A DNA stretch of 64,000 nt, from positions 283,383 through 347,382 of the forward strand of contig NZ_FNYJ01000002.1 of the NCBI RefSeq assembly GCF_900108875.1, in the 5' to 3' direction. Of this stretch, positions 9,223 through 18,974 are shown one piece after another. How positions within the stretch are numbered: the stretch's first letter is position 1; each line of letters begins with the position of its first letter. Origin of the DNA: Pseudomonas sp. NFR16 (GTDB lineage Bacteria > Pseudomonadota > Gammaproteobacteria > Pseudomonadales > Pseudomonadaceae). The notes beneath the pieces are model-generated. The model searched no databases. It worked only from the letters and a program-made list of their open reading frames with translations, and was not told the DNA's origin. Both the position numbers and the translations under genes were made by a program.

Positions 9223-10404
9223 TCAGCCAATGACCCCGTTCGCACGCATGGCGCTGATTTGCTCCTGATCAAACCCCGCCTCCGCCAGCACCTGTTCGCT
9301 GTGCGCACCCACTGACACGCCGATATGCCGGGGCGGTGAAAGGCCGTCCGAGAACTTCAGCGGACACGCCATCTGTGGCTGAGCGCTGCCATCGCTCCTC
9401 GGCACCAGCGTGACCACCTGCCGGGCTTGCAACTGCGGATGGTCCACCGCCTCCGAGAAGCTCAGCACCGGCTCGACGCATGCATCAATCGCGGCGAAAC
9501 AGGTCGTAAGTTCGGCAAAACTGCGCCGTTCGAACTCGATCTCTAACGCTTGTTTAAGCGCCGTCTGCTGGGCATGGTCCGGTGAAAGTCCCGCCCGGGC
9601 CAGTTCGGGTCGCCCCAACGCCTCGCATAGCGCCTTCATGAACACAGGCTCCAGACTGCCGACCGCGAACCAGCGTCCGTCGCGGCTGCAGTAGTAGTCA
9701 TAGAAGCTGCCGCCGTTGAGCATCTGGGCTTCGCGGTGCGGCTCGACGCCCGCCGCCAGAGCACCGGCGCCGGCCAAGGCATTCAGGCTGAAGACGCAGT
9801 CGGTCATGCTGACATCGACGTACTGCCCTCTCCCGGTCTCGTTGCGCGCCACCACCGCTGCCAGCAAGCCGATCACGCCGTGCAGCGAACCGCCCGCCAC
9901 ATCGGCAACCTGCACGCCCAGCGGCAAAGGGCCGCTGTCCTTGCGACCGGTGTGGCTGGCAAGTCCCGACAGCGCCAGGTAGTTGATGTCATGCCCGGCA
10001 CGGTCGCGATAAGGCCCGGTCTGGCCGTAGCCGGTGATTGCCACGTAGATCAGCTTCGGGTTGATCGCCTGCAGCGCCTGATAACCGATGCCCAGACGCT
10101 CCATCACGCCGGGCCGGAACTGCTCCAGCACGATGTCGTAATCCGCGACCAGTCGTTTGACGACCTCGATCGCCTGCGGCTGTTTGAGATCCAGCGCCAG
10201 GCTGCGCTTGTTGCGGTTGAGGTACGCGTGACTGGCCGACACGCCCTGATCATGGGGCGGCAGCGTGCGGAGAAGGTCTGGCCGGGTCGGCGATTCGATG
10301 CGCAACACGTCGGCGCCCATATCGGCCAGCAGCAACGAAGCAAAGGGGCCGGGCAACAGCGTGGAAAAATCGAGGACTTTGAGCGAAGACAACGGACCTT
10401 GCAT
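9223..10404 (-). CDS. CaiB/BaiF family CoA-transferase, resembling alpha-methylacyl-CoA racemase
   Basis: 393 residues. The start is the ATG at 10404, giving MQGPLSSLKVLDFSTLLPG, the usual N-terminus of the family. The motif GHDINYLALSG and the Asp in QVADVAGGS correspond to the His/Asp acid-base pair of alpha-methylacyl-CoA racemases, whereas true class III CoA-transferases use the Asp as a covalent carboxylate. Both activities remain possible. No acyl-CoA genes are adjacent, so the substrate cannot be inferred. A longer in-frame start at 10473 is less likely. Confidence 0.82.
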   Translation of the reverse strand: MQGPLSSLKVLDFSTLLPGPFASLLLADMGADVLRIESPTRPDLLRTLPPHDQGVSASHAYLNRNKRSLALDLKQPQAIEVVKRLVADYDIVLEQFRPGVMERLGIGYQALQAINPKLIYVAITGYGQTGPYRDRAGHDINYLALSGLASHTGRKDSGPLPLGVQVADVAGGSLHGVIGLLAAVVARNETGRGQYVDVSMTDCVFSLNALAGAGALAAGVEPHREAQMLNGGSFYDYYCSRDGRWFAVGSLEPVFMKALCEALGRPELARAGLSPDHAQQTALKQALEIEFERRSFAELTTCFAAIDACVEPVLSFSEAVDHPQLQARQVVTLVPRSDGSAQPQMACPLKFSDGLSPPRHIGVSVGAHSEQVLAEAGFDQEQISAMRANGVIG

Positions 10405-10557
10405 GCGAGGGCGTCCCTGGACATCGGCGATGAGGGACAGCGTAGGTCGGGGCGTTCGGCGGGGCAATGACACAATCCATCATCAAGACTTGCAGGCGGC
10501 CTCGGAGGTTGTGAGCCAATTGTCTTTATACCCCTCGATCTACGGCGTAATACCCGA

Positions 10558-10625
10558 AGCCTTCCCGGCTAAAGCCGGTCCTACGGACGCTGCAAGCTTT
10601 TCGTAGGACCGGCTTTAGCCGGGAA
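10558..10625. repeat. REP pair, CCGGCTAAAGCCGG family
   Basis: CTTCCCGGCTAAAGCCGGTC and its inverted partner GACCGGCTTTAGCCGGGAAC are separated by about 30 bases containing CGGACGCTGCAAGC. Same unit as the 54-bp array at 17258-17550. Confidence 0.85.
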
Positions 10626-10720
10626 CAAACCGGTGCATGCGCAGGACATTCGGCGCGGAGCTGAGGCTTCGCGAGCAAGCCCACACCCAAAGGTACTGTT
10701 TCCCGACTTACAGCCAATAA

Positions 10721-10754
10721 AAAACCCGCCCGGGTTTCCCTCGGGCGGGTTTTT
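10721..10754. terminator. Bidirectional intrinsic terminator
   Basis: The 12-base stem AAAACCCGCCCG / CGGGCGGGTTTT has a 9-base loop, with A and T runs at either end, so it can stop transcripts from either side. It lies 23 bases after the dctA stop. Confidence 0.92.
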
Positions 10755-10777
10755 CACATCAGCCAGACGCTAAGCGA

Positions 10778-12112
10778 TCAAGAGCGGCCTACCGTAGCAG
10801 AACCCTCGGCCACGCCCAGATCGTCTTCTGGACGGGTTTCTTCGATGGCGCGACCGCCGCTGGCCAGTTCAGCCTGCATTTGCGGCACGTCAAGTTCCTT
10901 CACCCACTTGGCCACGACCAGGGTTGCGACTGCGTTACCAACCAGGTTGGTCAGCGCGCGGGCTTCGGACATGAAGCGGTCGATACCCAGGATCAGCGCC
11001 AGACCGGCCACTGGCAGATGACCGACTGCAGACAGGGTCGCCGCCAGTACGATGAAGCCCGAACCGGTCACGCCCGCTGCGCCTTTGGAAGACAGCAGCA
11101 GCACGAGCAGCAAGGTGATCTGGTGGGTGATGTCCATGTGGGTGTTGGTCGCTTGCGCGATGAACACGGCCGCCATGGTCAGGTAGATCGACGTGCCGTC
11201 CAGGTTGAACGAGTAACCGGTCGGGATCACCAGACCCACGACGGATTTCTTCGCGCCCAGACGCTCCATCTTGATCAGCATGCGTGGCAGAGCCGATTCA
11301 GAGGAAGAGGTCCCCAGCACGATCAGCAGCTCTTCACGGATGTACTTGATCAGCTTGAGGATGCTGAAACCGTGTGCACGGGCGATGCTGCCCAGCACCA
11401 GCAGGACGAACAGCAGGCAGGTGATGTAGAAGCACAGCATCAGCTGACCCAACTGCACCAGCGAGCTGACGCCGTAAGCGCCGATGGTGAAAGCCATCGC
11501 GCCCAGCGCACCCAGTGGGGCCAGCTTCATGATCATGTTGATGATGTTGAACATCACGTGAGCGAAGCGATCGATGAAGTCCAGGATCGGCTTGCCGTAC
11601 GAACCCAGGCGGTGCAGCGCGAAGCCGAAGATGACCGAGAACATCAGCACTTGCAGGATGTCACCATTGGCAAAGGCACCGACGATGGTGTTCGGGATCA
11701 CGTTCAGAATGAAACCGATCACGCTCTGGTCTTTACCGGCCGTGACGTAGGCGGCAACTTTGGATGCATCGAGGGTCGAAACGTCGATGTTCATGCCGGC
11801 GCCCGGCTGAACCACGTTGACCACGATCAGGCCGATGATCAGCGAGATGGTCGACACGATTTCGAAGTAGAGCAGCGCGTAACCGCCGGTCTTGCCCACG
11901 GATTTCATGCTCTGCATGCCAGCGATACCGCTGACCACGGTGCAGAAGATGATGGGGGCGATGACCATTTTGATCAGTTTGATGAACCCGTCACCCAAGG
12001 GTTTGAGCGTAACGGCAGTGTCGGGATACCAGTGACCGAGTGCGATACCGATGATGATTGCAACGATCACCTGGGCATACAGGGATTTGTAGATTGGCTG
12101 ACGAGTCGTCAT
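10778..12112 (-). CDS. dctA: C4-dicarboxylate:proton/sodium symporter DctA
   Basis: 444 residues of the dicarboxylate/amino acid:cation symporter family, imported through eight membrane segments plus two re-entrant hairpins. The serine-rich hairpin [12 protein letters not shown] and the NLDGTSIYL binding motif are of the DctA type, transporting succinate, fumarate and malate. The ATG at 12112, behind a GAGGA site, gives the standard N-terminus [12 protein letters not shown]; the longer open frame reads into the leader. A strong terminator follows. As I recall, the order with phoPQ is the same in P. aeruginosa (PA1179-PA1183). Confidence 0.93.
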   Translation of the reverse strand: MTTRQPIYKSLYAQVIVAIIIGIALGHWYPDTAVTLKPLGDGFIKLIKMVIAPIIFCTVVSGIAGMQSMKSVGKTGGYALLYFEIVSTISLIIGLIVVNVVQPGAGMNIDVSTLDASKVAAYVTAGKDQSVIGFILNVIPNTIVGAFANGDILQVLMFSVIFGFALHRLGSYGKPILDFIDRFAHVMFNIINMIMKLAPLGALGAMAFTIGAYGVSSLVQLGQLMLCFYITCLLFVLLVLGSIARAHGFSILKLIKYIREELLIVLGTSSSESALPRMLIKMERLGAKKSVVGLVIPTGYSFNLDGTSIYLTMAAVFIAQATNTHMDITHQITLLLVLLLSSKGAAGVTGSGFIVLAATLSAVGHLPVAGLALILGIDRFMSEARALTNLVGNAVATLVVAKWVKELDVPQMQAELASGGRAIEETRPEDDLGVAEGSATVGRS

Positions 12113-12456
12113 TGCAGTTTCCTCAAGAGCATCGTTTGCAGCATTCCAGATGCAGCGACGCCTAAAGTGCGAACCCTCCTGCTCGGAGGGATTTGTTGTT
12201 GTCGAGCTGCTCTCAGGCAGACCTCTGCACCCAGTAACGCAAGCCCCGTGCCATCGTTCGATAAAGCGCCAGAAACCCCAAGTGGCAAGGACCATTCGCT
12301 AAATCCTAGTCGGAAATCGGTAGGCACGGTGGCGGATTTCCGCCCTTTTTCGACAAATAGGCGCTGTCATTGGCGGGTATCCGCCTTGCAGGCGACAACG
12401 ATCGGCGCGACCCTGCGTTCACGCATCCGCAGCCAAAACACAAAAAGAGCAGCCTC
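12113..12456. other. Divergent promoter region between dctA and an AraC-type regulator
   Basis: 344 bases. DctA genes are usually sigma-54 dependent and controlled by DctBD, but I did not find a convincing GG-N10-GC sigma-54 site by eye. No gene is seen. Confidence 0.4.
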
Positions 12457-13455
12457 ATGCGCCATCGCACCATCGCCAGCCACTTCGCCCGGGCCGTTCT
12501 GCAAGGCGCGCGGCATTACGACCTTGATTGCCGGCCGATACTGGAGCAGGCGGGTATACAGCCTGAATGGCTGAACGGGCCAAGGGCGCGGATCGCGCCG
12601 GAGCAGTTCGCACGGCTGATCCAGCTGGTCTGGCGCGCTCTGGATGACGAATTCATGGGCTTTGGCCTCGCGCCCAGCAGACGCGGCACGTTCGCGATGA
12701 TGTGCCACACCCTGATTCATTGCCGGACGCTGGAAAAAGCGCTGCAACGCGGGTTCAGGTTTTATGGCCTGTTTGCGCAGGCCCCACGGCTGAGCCTTGA
12801 GCGCGATGGCGAATGGGTGCGGCTGTGCCTGGACGATTCGAGCCTGCGTGACCCGGAACATTTTCTCAGCGAGTCGCTGCTGGTGATCTGGCACCGGCTG
12901 GCGAGCTGGCTGATCGGCCAGCGTATTCGCCTGGAGCAGTCGACGTTCGCCTATCCACGGCCCGCCCATGGCGCTGAGTACGAGCTGCTGTTTTACTCGC
13001 CGTTGCAATTCGATGCCGAGCGCACGGCCCTGACCTTCCATCACCGTTACCTGAACCTGCCGCTGCTGCAGGACGAGCGTACGTTGAAGCGGTTTCTCGA
13101 ACGCTCTCCCGCTGACCTGCTCGCCCGCCCCGATGAGGGCGACAGCCTGAGCAGCCAGTTGCGTCGCCTGCTCAGCCGCGATTGCAATCAGTGGCCGGAC
13201 CTGGAAACGGTCGCCGATCACTTGCACATCAGCGCGCAAACATTGCGCCGTCATCTGCGCGAGGAAGGCGCCAGCTTTCAAGGGCTCAAGGACGAATTGC
13301 GCCGGGACATGGCGATTTACCATTTGGGTCAGCCAAACCTTTCACTGCAGCAGATCGCCGAGCAACTGGGGTTTTCGGAGCCTTCGGCGTTTCATCGCGC
13401 GTTCAAGAAATGGACAGGCCTCACGCCAGGGGCGTATCGGGCGCAGGCGGTGTGA
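12457..13455 (+). CDS. AraC-family transcriptional regulator (arabinose-binding-like N-terminal domain, OruR type)
   Basis: 332 residues. An N-terminal regulatory domain of about 190 residues (the DUF4880-free, Arabinose_bd type seen in OruR/ArgR-like regulators) is followed by a C-terminal AraC DNA-binding domain (about 230-330) with both helix-turn-helices: ETVADHLHISAQTLRRHL and QQIAEQLGFSEPSAFHRAFK. The ATG at 12457 follows AAAGAGC. It diverges from dctA; whether it controls dctA is unknown. A REP-type inverted repeat separates it from phoQ, which converges on it. Confidence 0.85.
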   Translation: MRHRTIASHFARAVLQGARHYDLDCRPILEQAGIQPEWLNGPRARIAPEQFARLIQLVWRALDDEFMGFGLAPSRRGTFAMMCHTLIHCRTLEKALQRGFRFYGLFAQAPRLSLERDGEWVRLCLDDSSLRDPEHFLSESLLVIWHRLASWLIGQRIRLEQSTFAYPRPAHGAEYELLFYSPLQFDAERTALTFHHRYLNLPLLQDERTLKRFLERSPADLLARPDEGDSLSSQLRRLLSRDCNQWPDLETVADHLHISAQTLRRHLREEGASFQGLKDELRRDMAIYHLGQPNLSLQQIAEQLGFSEPSAFHRAFKKWTGLTPGAYRAQAV

Positions 13456-13472
13456 AGGGCCTGAGCATATTG

Positions 13473-13605
13473 GGTAGGAGCGAGGCTTGTCCCGCGATCT
13501 GGCGCGCAGCGGCAGCATTTCCTGACAACGCGCAGGGACAGACGCCCAAGTGTCCGGATTGACGACTGCTGCGCAGCCGATCGCGGGACAAGCCACGCTC
13601 CTACA
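13473..13605. repeat. Long inverted repeat between convergent genes
   Basis: GTAGGAGCGAGGCTTGTCCC faces GGGACAAGCCACGCTCCTAC about 90 bases later. Same family as at 2-138. Confidence 0.82.
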
Positions 13606-13622
13606 GGGTCGTGACGGATAGT

Positions 13623-14966
13623 TTAAATCGCAAACTGAATCCTGAACGCTGCGCCGCCCAACTCCGAATCTCCCAAGGTCAGCCCTGCGCCGTAGCTTTC
13701 GATGATGTCCTTGACCACCGCAAGGCCGATGCCCTGACCCGGGTTTTTCTGATCCAGGCGCTCACCGCGCTCCAGAATTCGGGCGCGCTGGTTGAGGGGG
13801 ACGCCGGGGCCGTCGTCCTCGATGCACAATTCGTCGCCCATCATCGAAGGCCGCCAACTGACCCGCACTTCGCCCAGGCACAGGCGATAGGCGTTTTCCA
13901 GCAAATTGCCGAGCATCTCCAGCAGCGCGCCCTCCTCCATCTGCACCTGACAGTTGTCCGGCAGGTCGAGCACGACCGTCACCTGCTTGTCGCGATAGAC
14001 CTTCTCCAGCGTGTTGCACAGGCTTTGAATGACCGGCTTCAACGCGACGTGATGGCGCACCAGACCACTTTTGCGCAGGCTGGCGCGCTGCAGCTGGTAA
14101 CCGATCTGCTGACTCATGCGCTCGATCTGCGATTGCAGAATGCGCGCCTGCTCAAGGTCTTCGGGGCGCTTGGCGATCGTTTCACTGACGCCCTGCAAGA
14201 CGGCCAGCGGCGTTTTCAGGCTGTGGGCCAGATCGCCCAGCGAGTCCCGGTAGCGAATGCGCTGCTCACGTTCACTGCGCAACAGGCGGTTGAGCGAATC
14301 GGTCAGGCGCAACAGTTCGCTGGGGTGGTCTTCACTGAGGCTTTCGCGCGAACCGGCTTCCACCTGATCGAGCTCCTGACTCATCCCGCGAAGCGCACGC
14401 AAGCCCCAGGTCAGGCCGACCCAGAGCAGAATCAGCAGCACCAGCAACGCGCCGCCAAAGCCCAGATAGAGCTTTTCACGCAGCCCGGAAATGGTTTCCT
14501 GATATTCACGCACCGGTTGCAAGGCGACGATGCTGTAGGCCGCATTGCGTCCGCCCAGCAGTTTGATTTCCACGTCATACACGAAGAATTCTTCGCCATT
14601 GGGCTGACGGATCTTGGCGAACTCGTTACCCCGACCGTCATAGCGCGGCTGATAGTCGATGGCTTCGTCTTCGGTGGCGCGGGACCGCCAGACCAGTTTG
14701 CCGGCGCGGTTATAGATGTAGCCCAGCAAGCGGCTGTCCGGCAGGCTGAACTGCTCGCCTGGCAGCAGCGTCGGCATCAACAGCCGATCGTCCTCCACCC
14801 GCGCCGCGGAAATCAGCGTGGTGACGTCCGAGGCCAGTCGTTTTTCAATCGAGCTTTCCAGCGCCAGGCTGAACGCGCTTTGCAGCGCCGGCAGCATCAG
14901 CAGCATGAAGATGACCGCCAGCGTCGCGGCGGCCAGCATCAGACGCAGGCGAAGCGAACGAATCAT
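13623..14966 (-). CDS. phoQ: Sensor histidine kinase PhoQ
   Basis: 447 residues. TM1 is about 10-32, a periplasmic sensor about 33-165, and TM2 about 166-188. HAMP is followed by an H-box LAHSLKTPLAVLQ with phospho-acceptor His248, then N, G1 (IEDDGPGVP) and G2 (GQGIGLAVV) boxes. The H-box form with SLKTPL is characteristic of PhoQ. In other Pseudomonas it senses low Mg2+ and cationic peptides and phosphorylates PhoP. Its start overlaps the phoP stop by 4 bases (ATGA). The sensor has fewer acidic clusters than I would expect from enterobacterial PhoQ. Confidence 0.9.
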   Translation of the reverse strand: MIRSLRLRLMLAAATLAVIFMLLMLPALQSAFSLALESSIEKRLASDVTTLISAARVEDDRLLMPTLLPGEQFSLPDSRLLGYIYNRAGKLVWRSRATEDEAIDYQPRYDGRGNEFAKIRQPNGEEFFVYDVEIKLLGGRNAAYSIVALQPVREYQETISGLREKLYLGFGGALLVLLILLWVGLTWGLRALRGMSQELDQVEAGSRESLSEDHPSELLRLTDSLNRLLRSEREQRIRYRDSLGDLAHSLKTPLAVLQGVSETIAKRPEDLEQARILQSQIERMSQQIGYQLQRASLRKSGLVRHHVALKPVIQSLCNTLEKVYRDKQVTVVLDLPDNCQVQMEEGALLEMLGNLLENAYRLCLGEVRVSWRPSMMGDELCIEDDGPGVPLNQRARILERGERLDQKNPGQGIGLAVVKDIIESYGAGLTLGDSELGGAAFRIQFAI

Positions 14967-15640
14967 CGACAGCGCTCGGTGAAGAGGTAGCCCAGGCCGC
15001 GCACGGTGTCGATCGGTCTGAAGCCCGCAGGCCCTTCCAGTTTGCGGCGCAGGCGACCGACCAGCACTTCGATCACGTTGGGATCGCGCTCGTCGTCATC
15101 GGGATAGAGCTGCTCCATGAGGCGTTCTTTGGGCACCACCTGCTGATGGTGGCGCATGAGGTATTCCAGAATCCGGTATTCGTAAGCAGTCAGCGCCAGC
15201 GGCTGTTCGTCCAGCGAGGCCTGCTTGCGGTTGAGGTCCAGGGTGAGCGGCCCGGCAATGATCGTCGACTGCGTGAAGCCGCTCGAGCGGCGCAACAGCG
15301 CATTGAGCCGGGCCTCCAGTTCTTCGAACTGAAACGGCTTGACCACGTAATCGTCAGCACCGGCGGCCAGGCCTTCGACCTTGTCCTGCCAGTTGCCGCG
15401 CGCGGTGAGGATCAGGATCGGAAACGCCTTGTTCTGAGCGCGCAACTGACGAATCAGGTCCAGCCCGCCAATGCCCGGCAGGCCCAGATCGATCACCGCC
15501 AGATCGTGGTTGAACTGCCCTGCCTGATACAACGCCTCCTCGGCATTGCCCACCGCCTCGACCACGTGGCCGCTCTCGGTCAGACGGGTCTGCAAGTGAT
15601 GACGCAATAAGGCTTCATCTTCGACAACCAGCAATTTCAT
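14963..15640 (-). CDS. phoP: Response regulator PhoP
   Basis: 225 residues, the length of P. aeruginosa PhoP. The receiver has the acidic pocket VVEDE, phospho-acceptor Asp51 and the Lys in DDYVVKPF. The OmpR-type winged helix ends in the DNA-recognition region VLVGRLRRKLEG and TVRGLGYLF. The ATG at 15640 gives MKLLVVEDEALLRHHL; an upstream in-frame start adds non-conserved residues. It lies 122 bases downstream of a small exported-protein gene whose promoter carries four PhoP-type repeats, so phoPQ is probably autoregulated through read-through from that promoter. Confidence 0.93.
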   Translation of the reverse strand: MKLLVVEDEALLRHHLQTRLTESGHVVEAVGNAEEALYQAGQFNHDLAVIDLGLPGIGGLDLIRQLRAQNKAFPILILTARGNWQDKVEGLAAGADDYVVKPFQFEELEARLNALLRRSSGFTQSTIIAGPLTLDLNRKQASLDEQPLALTAYEYRILEYLMRHHQQVVPKERLMEQLYPDDDERDPNVIEVLVGRLRRKLEGPAGFRPIDTVRGLGYLFTERCR

Positions 15641-15692
15641 AACGCACTCCCAGGCAAAGGCATACCTCTCGATTCGTGGACCCAACGACATT

Positions 15693-15721
15693 GCCAGGGT
15701 CGTCATGGTGACGACCCTGGC
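15693..15721 (-). other. Perfect 13-bp hairpin in front of phoP
   Basis: GCCAGGGTCGTCA and TGACGACCCTGGC form a perfect stem around a 3-base loop, between the stop of the 142-residue gene and the start of phoP. No U-run follows, so it looks more like an attenuating or mRNA-processing structure than a full terminator. Confidence 0.7.
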
Positions 15722-15762
15722 GACGATTGCGCAATCCGGACACCGACAAGAATATCGGCGGC

Positions 15763-16191
15763 TTACAGGACACGGTGAACGGGCAAGTAGTTGTCCGGAC
15801 TGTCGCTCAGGCTCAGTGACTCGCCGGCACCAACCGTGCGGGCGGGCATGGCGTCACTGAACAGTTTAGCCGCCGTGCTTGATGGCATCTTCACATCGTA
15901 GCTGGCGAGCTGTGATTCCTGGCGTAGCTTGACACCGTTGACCGTGGCCGACAGGTTTTCGAAGCTCACGCAGTAGGGATGATCGACAGGTTGCTGGGTG
16001 AAACCCTCACTCCAGCCGCCGATCGCCGTGCTGACGCTCTGCGTCCGTCGAATGCCACTGGTTCTGTCGGTCTTTTCGCTGTTCTTGCCGTAGTCGATGC
16101 GTGAAACGTCAGCATTGCCGTCCGCCGCCTGTGCCGCAGCGCTGCCGCCGAGAAAAGCCAGCGCCAGGAAAAACTTGTTGAACATCAGCAT
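15763..16191 (-). CDS. Small exported protein of unknown function, PhoP-controlled, upstream of phoPQ
   Basis: 142 residues with a clear signal peptide (MLMFNKFFLALAFLGGSAAAQA). The mature part is about 120 residues with only one cysteine and no domain I recognise. GGAGGA stands 7 bases before the ATG at 16191; the second ATG six bases on is less well placed. The gene occupies the position that oprH has upstream of phoP in P. aeruginosa, but the sequence does not look like an OprH beta-barrel. Upstream lie four GTTCAG repeats at an 11-bp period with a -10-like hexamer 11 bp later, so induction by PhoP is expected. Its function is unknown; envelope adaptation to low Mg2+ is an inference from context only. 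Confidence 0.72.
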   Translation of the reverse strand: MLMFNKFFLALAFLGGSAAAQAADGNADVSRIDYGKNSEKTDRTSGIRRTQSVSTAIGGWSEGFTQQPVDHPYCVSFENLSATVNGVKLRQESQLASYDVKMPSSTAAKLFSDAMPARTVGAGESLSLSDSPDNYLPVHRVL

Positions 16192-16235
16192 GTGCAGGTC
16201 CTCCGGCGCCCAGGCGCCTTGTCGGGTACGGTTTG

Positions 16236-16291
16236 AGCATACGCAGCGAGCGCTGAACCCCTCCTGAACACCCACTGAACCCTGGCTGAAC
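16236..16291 (-). promoter_or_regulatory. PhoP-box array and -10 element
   Basis: Four perfect copies of GTTCAG on the minus strand, at plus-strand positions 16286-16291, 16275-16280, 16264-16269 and 16253-16258, exactly 11 bp apart. This is the direct-repeat geometry of PhoP boxes (hexamer, 5-bp gap, hexamer). The hexamer TATGCT at 16241-16236 lies 11 bp further downstream, matching the box to -10 spacing of PhoP-activated promoters that lack a -35. The gene start at 16191 is about 45 bp beyond. Confidence 0.85.
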
Positions 16292-16375
16292 ATACGTGCA
16301 CCCTTTCGGTCGGAACGTGAGCGGCACATTCGTCTAGGCTCAACGCCAGACGAGCAACCGGACAAGGAGATTGAC

Positions 16376-17182
<807 letters not shown>

Positions 17183-17257
17183 CCATGCAGCGAGCCATGC
17201 CCTGTAGGAGTGAGGCGACCGTCTTTAACGCGCTCTTCGATCAACGGCATGGCACCC

Positions 17258-17550
17258 GACGCCTTCCCGGCTAAAGCCGGTCCTACGAAAAGCTTTCAGC
17301 GTCCCTAGCACCGGCTTTAGCCGGGAAAAGGTGGTCCCACGAAAAGCTTGCAACGTCCGTAGCACCGGCTTTAGCCAGGAAAAGGTGGTCCCACGAAAAG
17401 CTTGCAGCGTCCGTAGCACCGGCTTTAGCCGGGAAAAGGTGGTCCCACGAATAGCTTGCAACGTCCGTAGGACCGGCTTTAGCCGGGAAAAGGTGGTCCC
17501 ACGAATAGCTTGCAACGTCCGTAGGACCGGCTTTAGCCGGGAAGGCCGGT
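17258..17550. repeat. 54-bp tandem repeat array of REP units
   Basis: ACCGGCTTTAGCC recurs at 17310, 17364, 17418, 17472 and 17526, an exact 54-base period, each followed by a GGGAAAAGGTGGTCCCACGA segment with small substitutions. The first unit begins with the inverted arm CCCGGCTAAAGCCGG. Confidence 0.93.
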
Positions 17551-17653
17551 GCATTTGGCAGAAATGTGGCAGTCGCGAGCCAGTCGTCGCGAGTCGGCAC
17601 ACTCCCATGGGATGTGTGGGTGGCGTGGAAATTTCGCAGCGCTGCAAAACCCT

Positions 17654-17735
17654 GTAGGAGTGAGCTTGCTCGCGATTGCTGTCTCTGACATTCACAGCGG
17701 TGAAAAAAACGCGATCTCAAGCAAGCTCATGCCCA
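17654..17735. repeat. Partly degraded REP inverted pair
   Basis: TGTAGGAGTGAGCTTGCTCG is intact. The opposite arm GCGATCTCAAGCAAGCTCAT has several changes. Confidence 0.75.
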
Positions 17736-17779
17736 CCGTTTGGCTTTCGTATGGCGTGCCCTGATCCAGTTCCGGCAAA

Positions 17780-18514
17780 ATGCCGTCCATGAGCTCATCC
17801 CCTGATCTGCCACTCTGCTGCCCCGCCCTCACTCATCACTGGCCGCTGCCTCAGCCACTGGCTGATGTGGTGTTGGTCAGCACGCCCTTCGATCCGCACA
17901 AACTGGCCGATGGCGATTTTCAACGCTGCCTGATCGATCCGCCCGCGAGCATTCAGCGCTCGGTGGCAAAAAGGCAGGCCGAGTTTCTTGCCGGCCGCCT
18001 GTGCGCCCGCGAAGCCATGCGCCTGCTGGACGGCCGCACGCACGTACCGCCGATCGGCGATGATCGCGCGCCGGTCTGGCCGGAGGGCCTGTGCGGTTCG
18101 ATCACCCACAGCACCGGCTGGGCCGCCGCCATCGTGGCCCGTCGTCAACACTGGCGCGGGCTGGGCATGGATGCGGAACAGTTGATGAGCAACGAGCGCG
18201 CCCTACGCCTGGCCGGGGAAATCCTCACCGCCGACGAGCTCAAGCGCATGGCCGCAGGCCCGGAAGATCAGGTCGCCCACCAGGTGACGCTGACGTTTTC
18301 GCTGAAAGAAAGCCTGTTCAAGGCGCTTTATCCCCTTGTGCTCAAGCGCTTTTACTTCGAGGACGCCGAGTTGCTGGAGTGGTCGGACGATGGCCGCGCG
18401 CGCCTGCGGCTGAAGATCGATCTCAGCGCAGAATGGCATGACGGCAAGGAGCTGGAGGCGCAGTTCGGCGTGCGCGACGGGCAGTTGTTGAGCCTGGTGG
18501 CCATCCCCGCGTGA
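17780..18514 (+). CDS. pcpS: 4'-phosphopantetheinyl transferase (Sfp/EntD type, PcpS-like)
   Basis: 244 residues. It closely resembles P. aeruginosa PcpS as I remember it, with the RQAEFLAGRLCAR segment, Mg-binding GLGMDAEQ and the FSLKESLFKALYP motif. It transfers the phosphopantetheine arm of CoA to acyl, peptidyl and aryl carrier proteins, so it serves both fatty acid synthesis and siderophore or lipopeptide synthetases. The Mg motif reads MDAE where relatives usually have DVE or DIE, so both acidic residues are kept. ATGs at 17780 and 17789 are both possible and neither has a strong ribosome site. Confidence 0.92.
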   Translation: MPSMSSSPDLPLCCPALTHHWPLPQPLADVVLVSTPFDPHKLADGDFQRCLIDPPASIQRSVAKRQAEFLAGRLCAREAMRLLDGRTHVPPIGDDRAPVWPEGLCGSITHSTGWAAAIVARRQHWRGLGMDAEQLMSNERALRLAGEILTADELKRMAAGPEDQVAHQVTLTFSLKESLFKALYPLVLKRFYFEDAELLEWSDDGRARLRLKIDLSAEWHDGKELEAQFGVRDGQLLSLVAIPA

Positions 18515-18525
18515 ACGGAAAACCA

Positions 18526-18934
18526 CTGTAGGAGCGCGCTTGCCCGCGATTGCGGCGGCTCATCGAACACTCATTCATCTGACGGACCGTGATCGCGAGC
18601 AAGCTCACTGCTACAGAGATCTCCGGGGATTCTCGAACTCTCCGGCCACGCCCAACTCCCGTAGGAGCGCGCTTGCCCGCGAAGACTGACTTCCAGCCAC
18701 TGCATCTCCACCGGACACACCGACCAATTCGCGGGCAAGCGCGCTCCTACAGGGGTACGCGGGGCTGACGGGAATCGAGCCGGGCCACAAAAACTGTAGG
18801 GCAAGCTCGCTCATGAAGGCTGGCTTCCAGATACTACATCTCCATAGCATGCACTGGCCTCTTCCCGGCTGAAGCCGGTCCTACCGACGCTGCGGGCTTT
18901 TCGTAGGACCGGCTTTAGCCGGGAAGGCGTCTGG
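18526..18934. repeat. Three consecutive REP pairs
   Basis: Pairs at 18526-18616 (GTAGGAGCGCGCTTGCCCGC against GATCGCGAGCAAGCTCACTG), at 18659-18755 (the same arm against GCGGGCAAGCGCGCTCCTAC), and at 18862-18934 (CCGGCTGAAGCCGGTCCTAC against GTAGGACCGGCTTTAGCCGG). The 18515-18974 gap holds no gene. Confidence 0.85.
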
Positions 18935-18974
18935 CGCCACGCCGTTGATCGAGGGGCCGTTAAAGACAGTTGGC

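Noticed and set aside
10880..12574. A 564-codon open frame antisense to dctA
   Set aside because: His/Gln/Asp-rich composition typical of a reverse-frame translation of a membrane protein.
17258..17550. CRISPR array
   Set aside because: The repeat-like and spacer-like parts are both conserved between units, and the units are REP sequences; no cas genes nearby.
17225..17720. Two antisense open frames encoding an 18-residue repeated peptide
   Set aside because: They arise because the REP array period of 54 is divisible by three. No start signal and no similarity.
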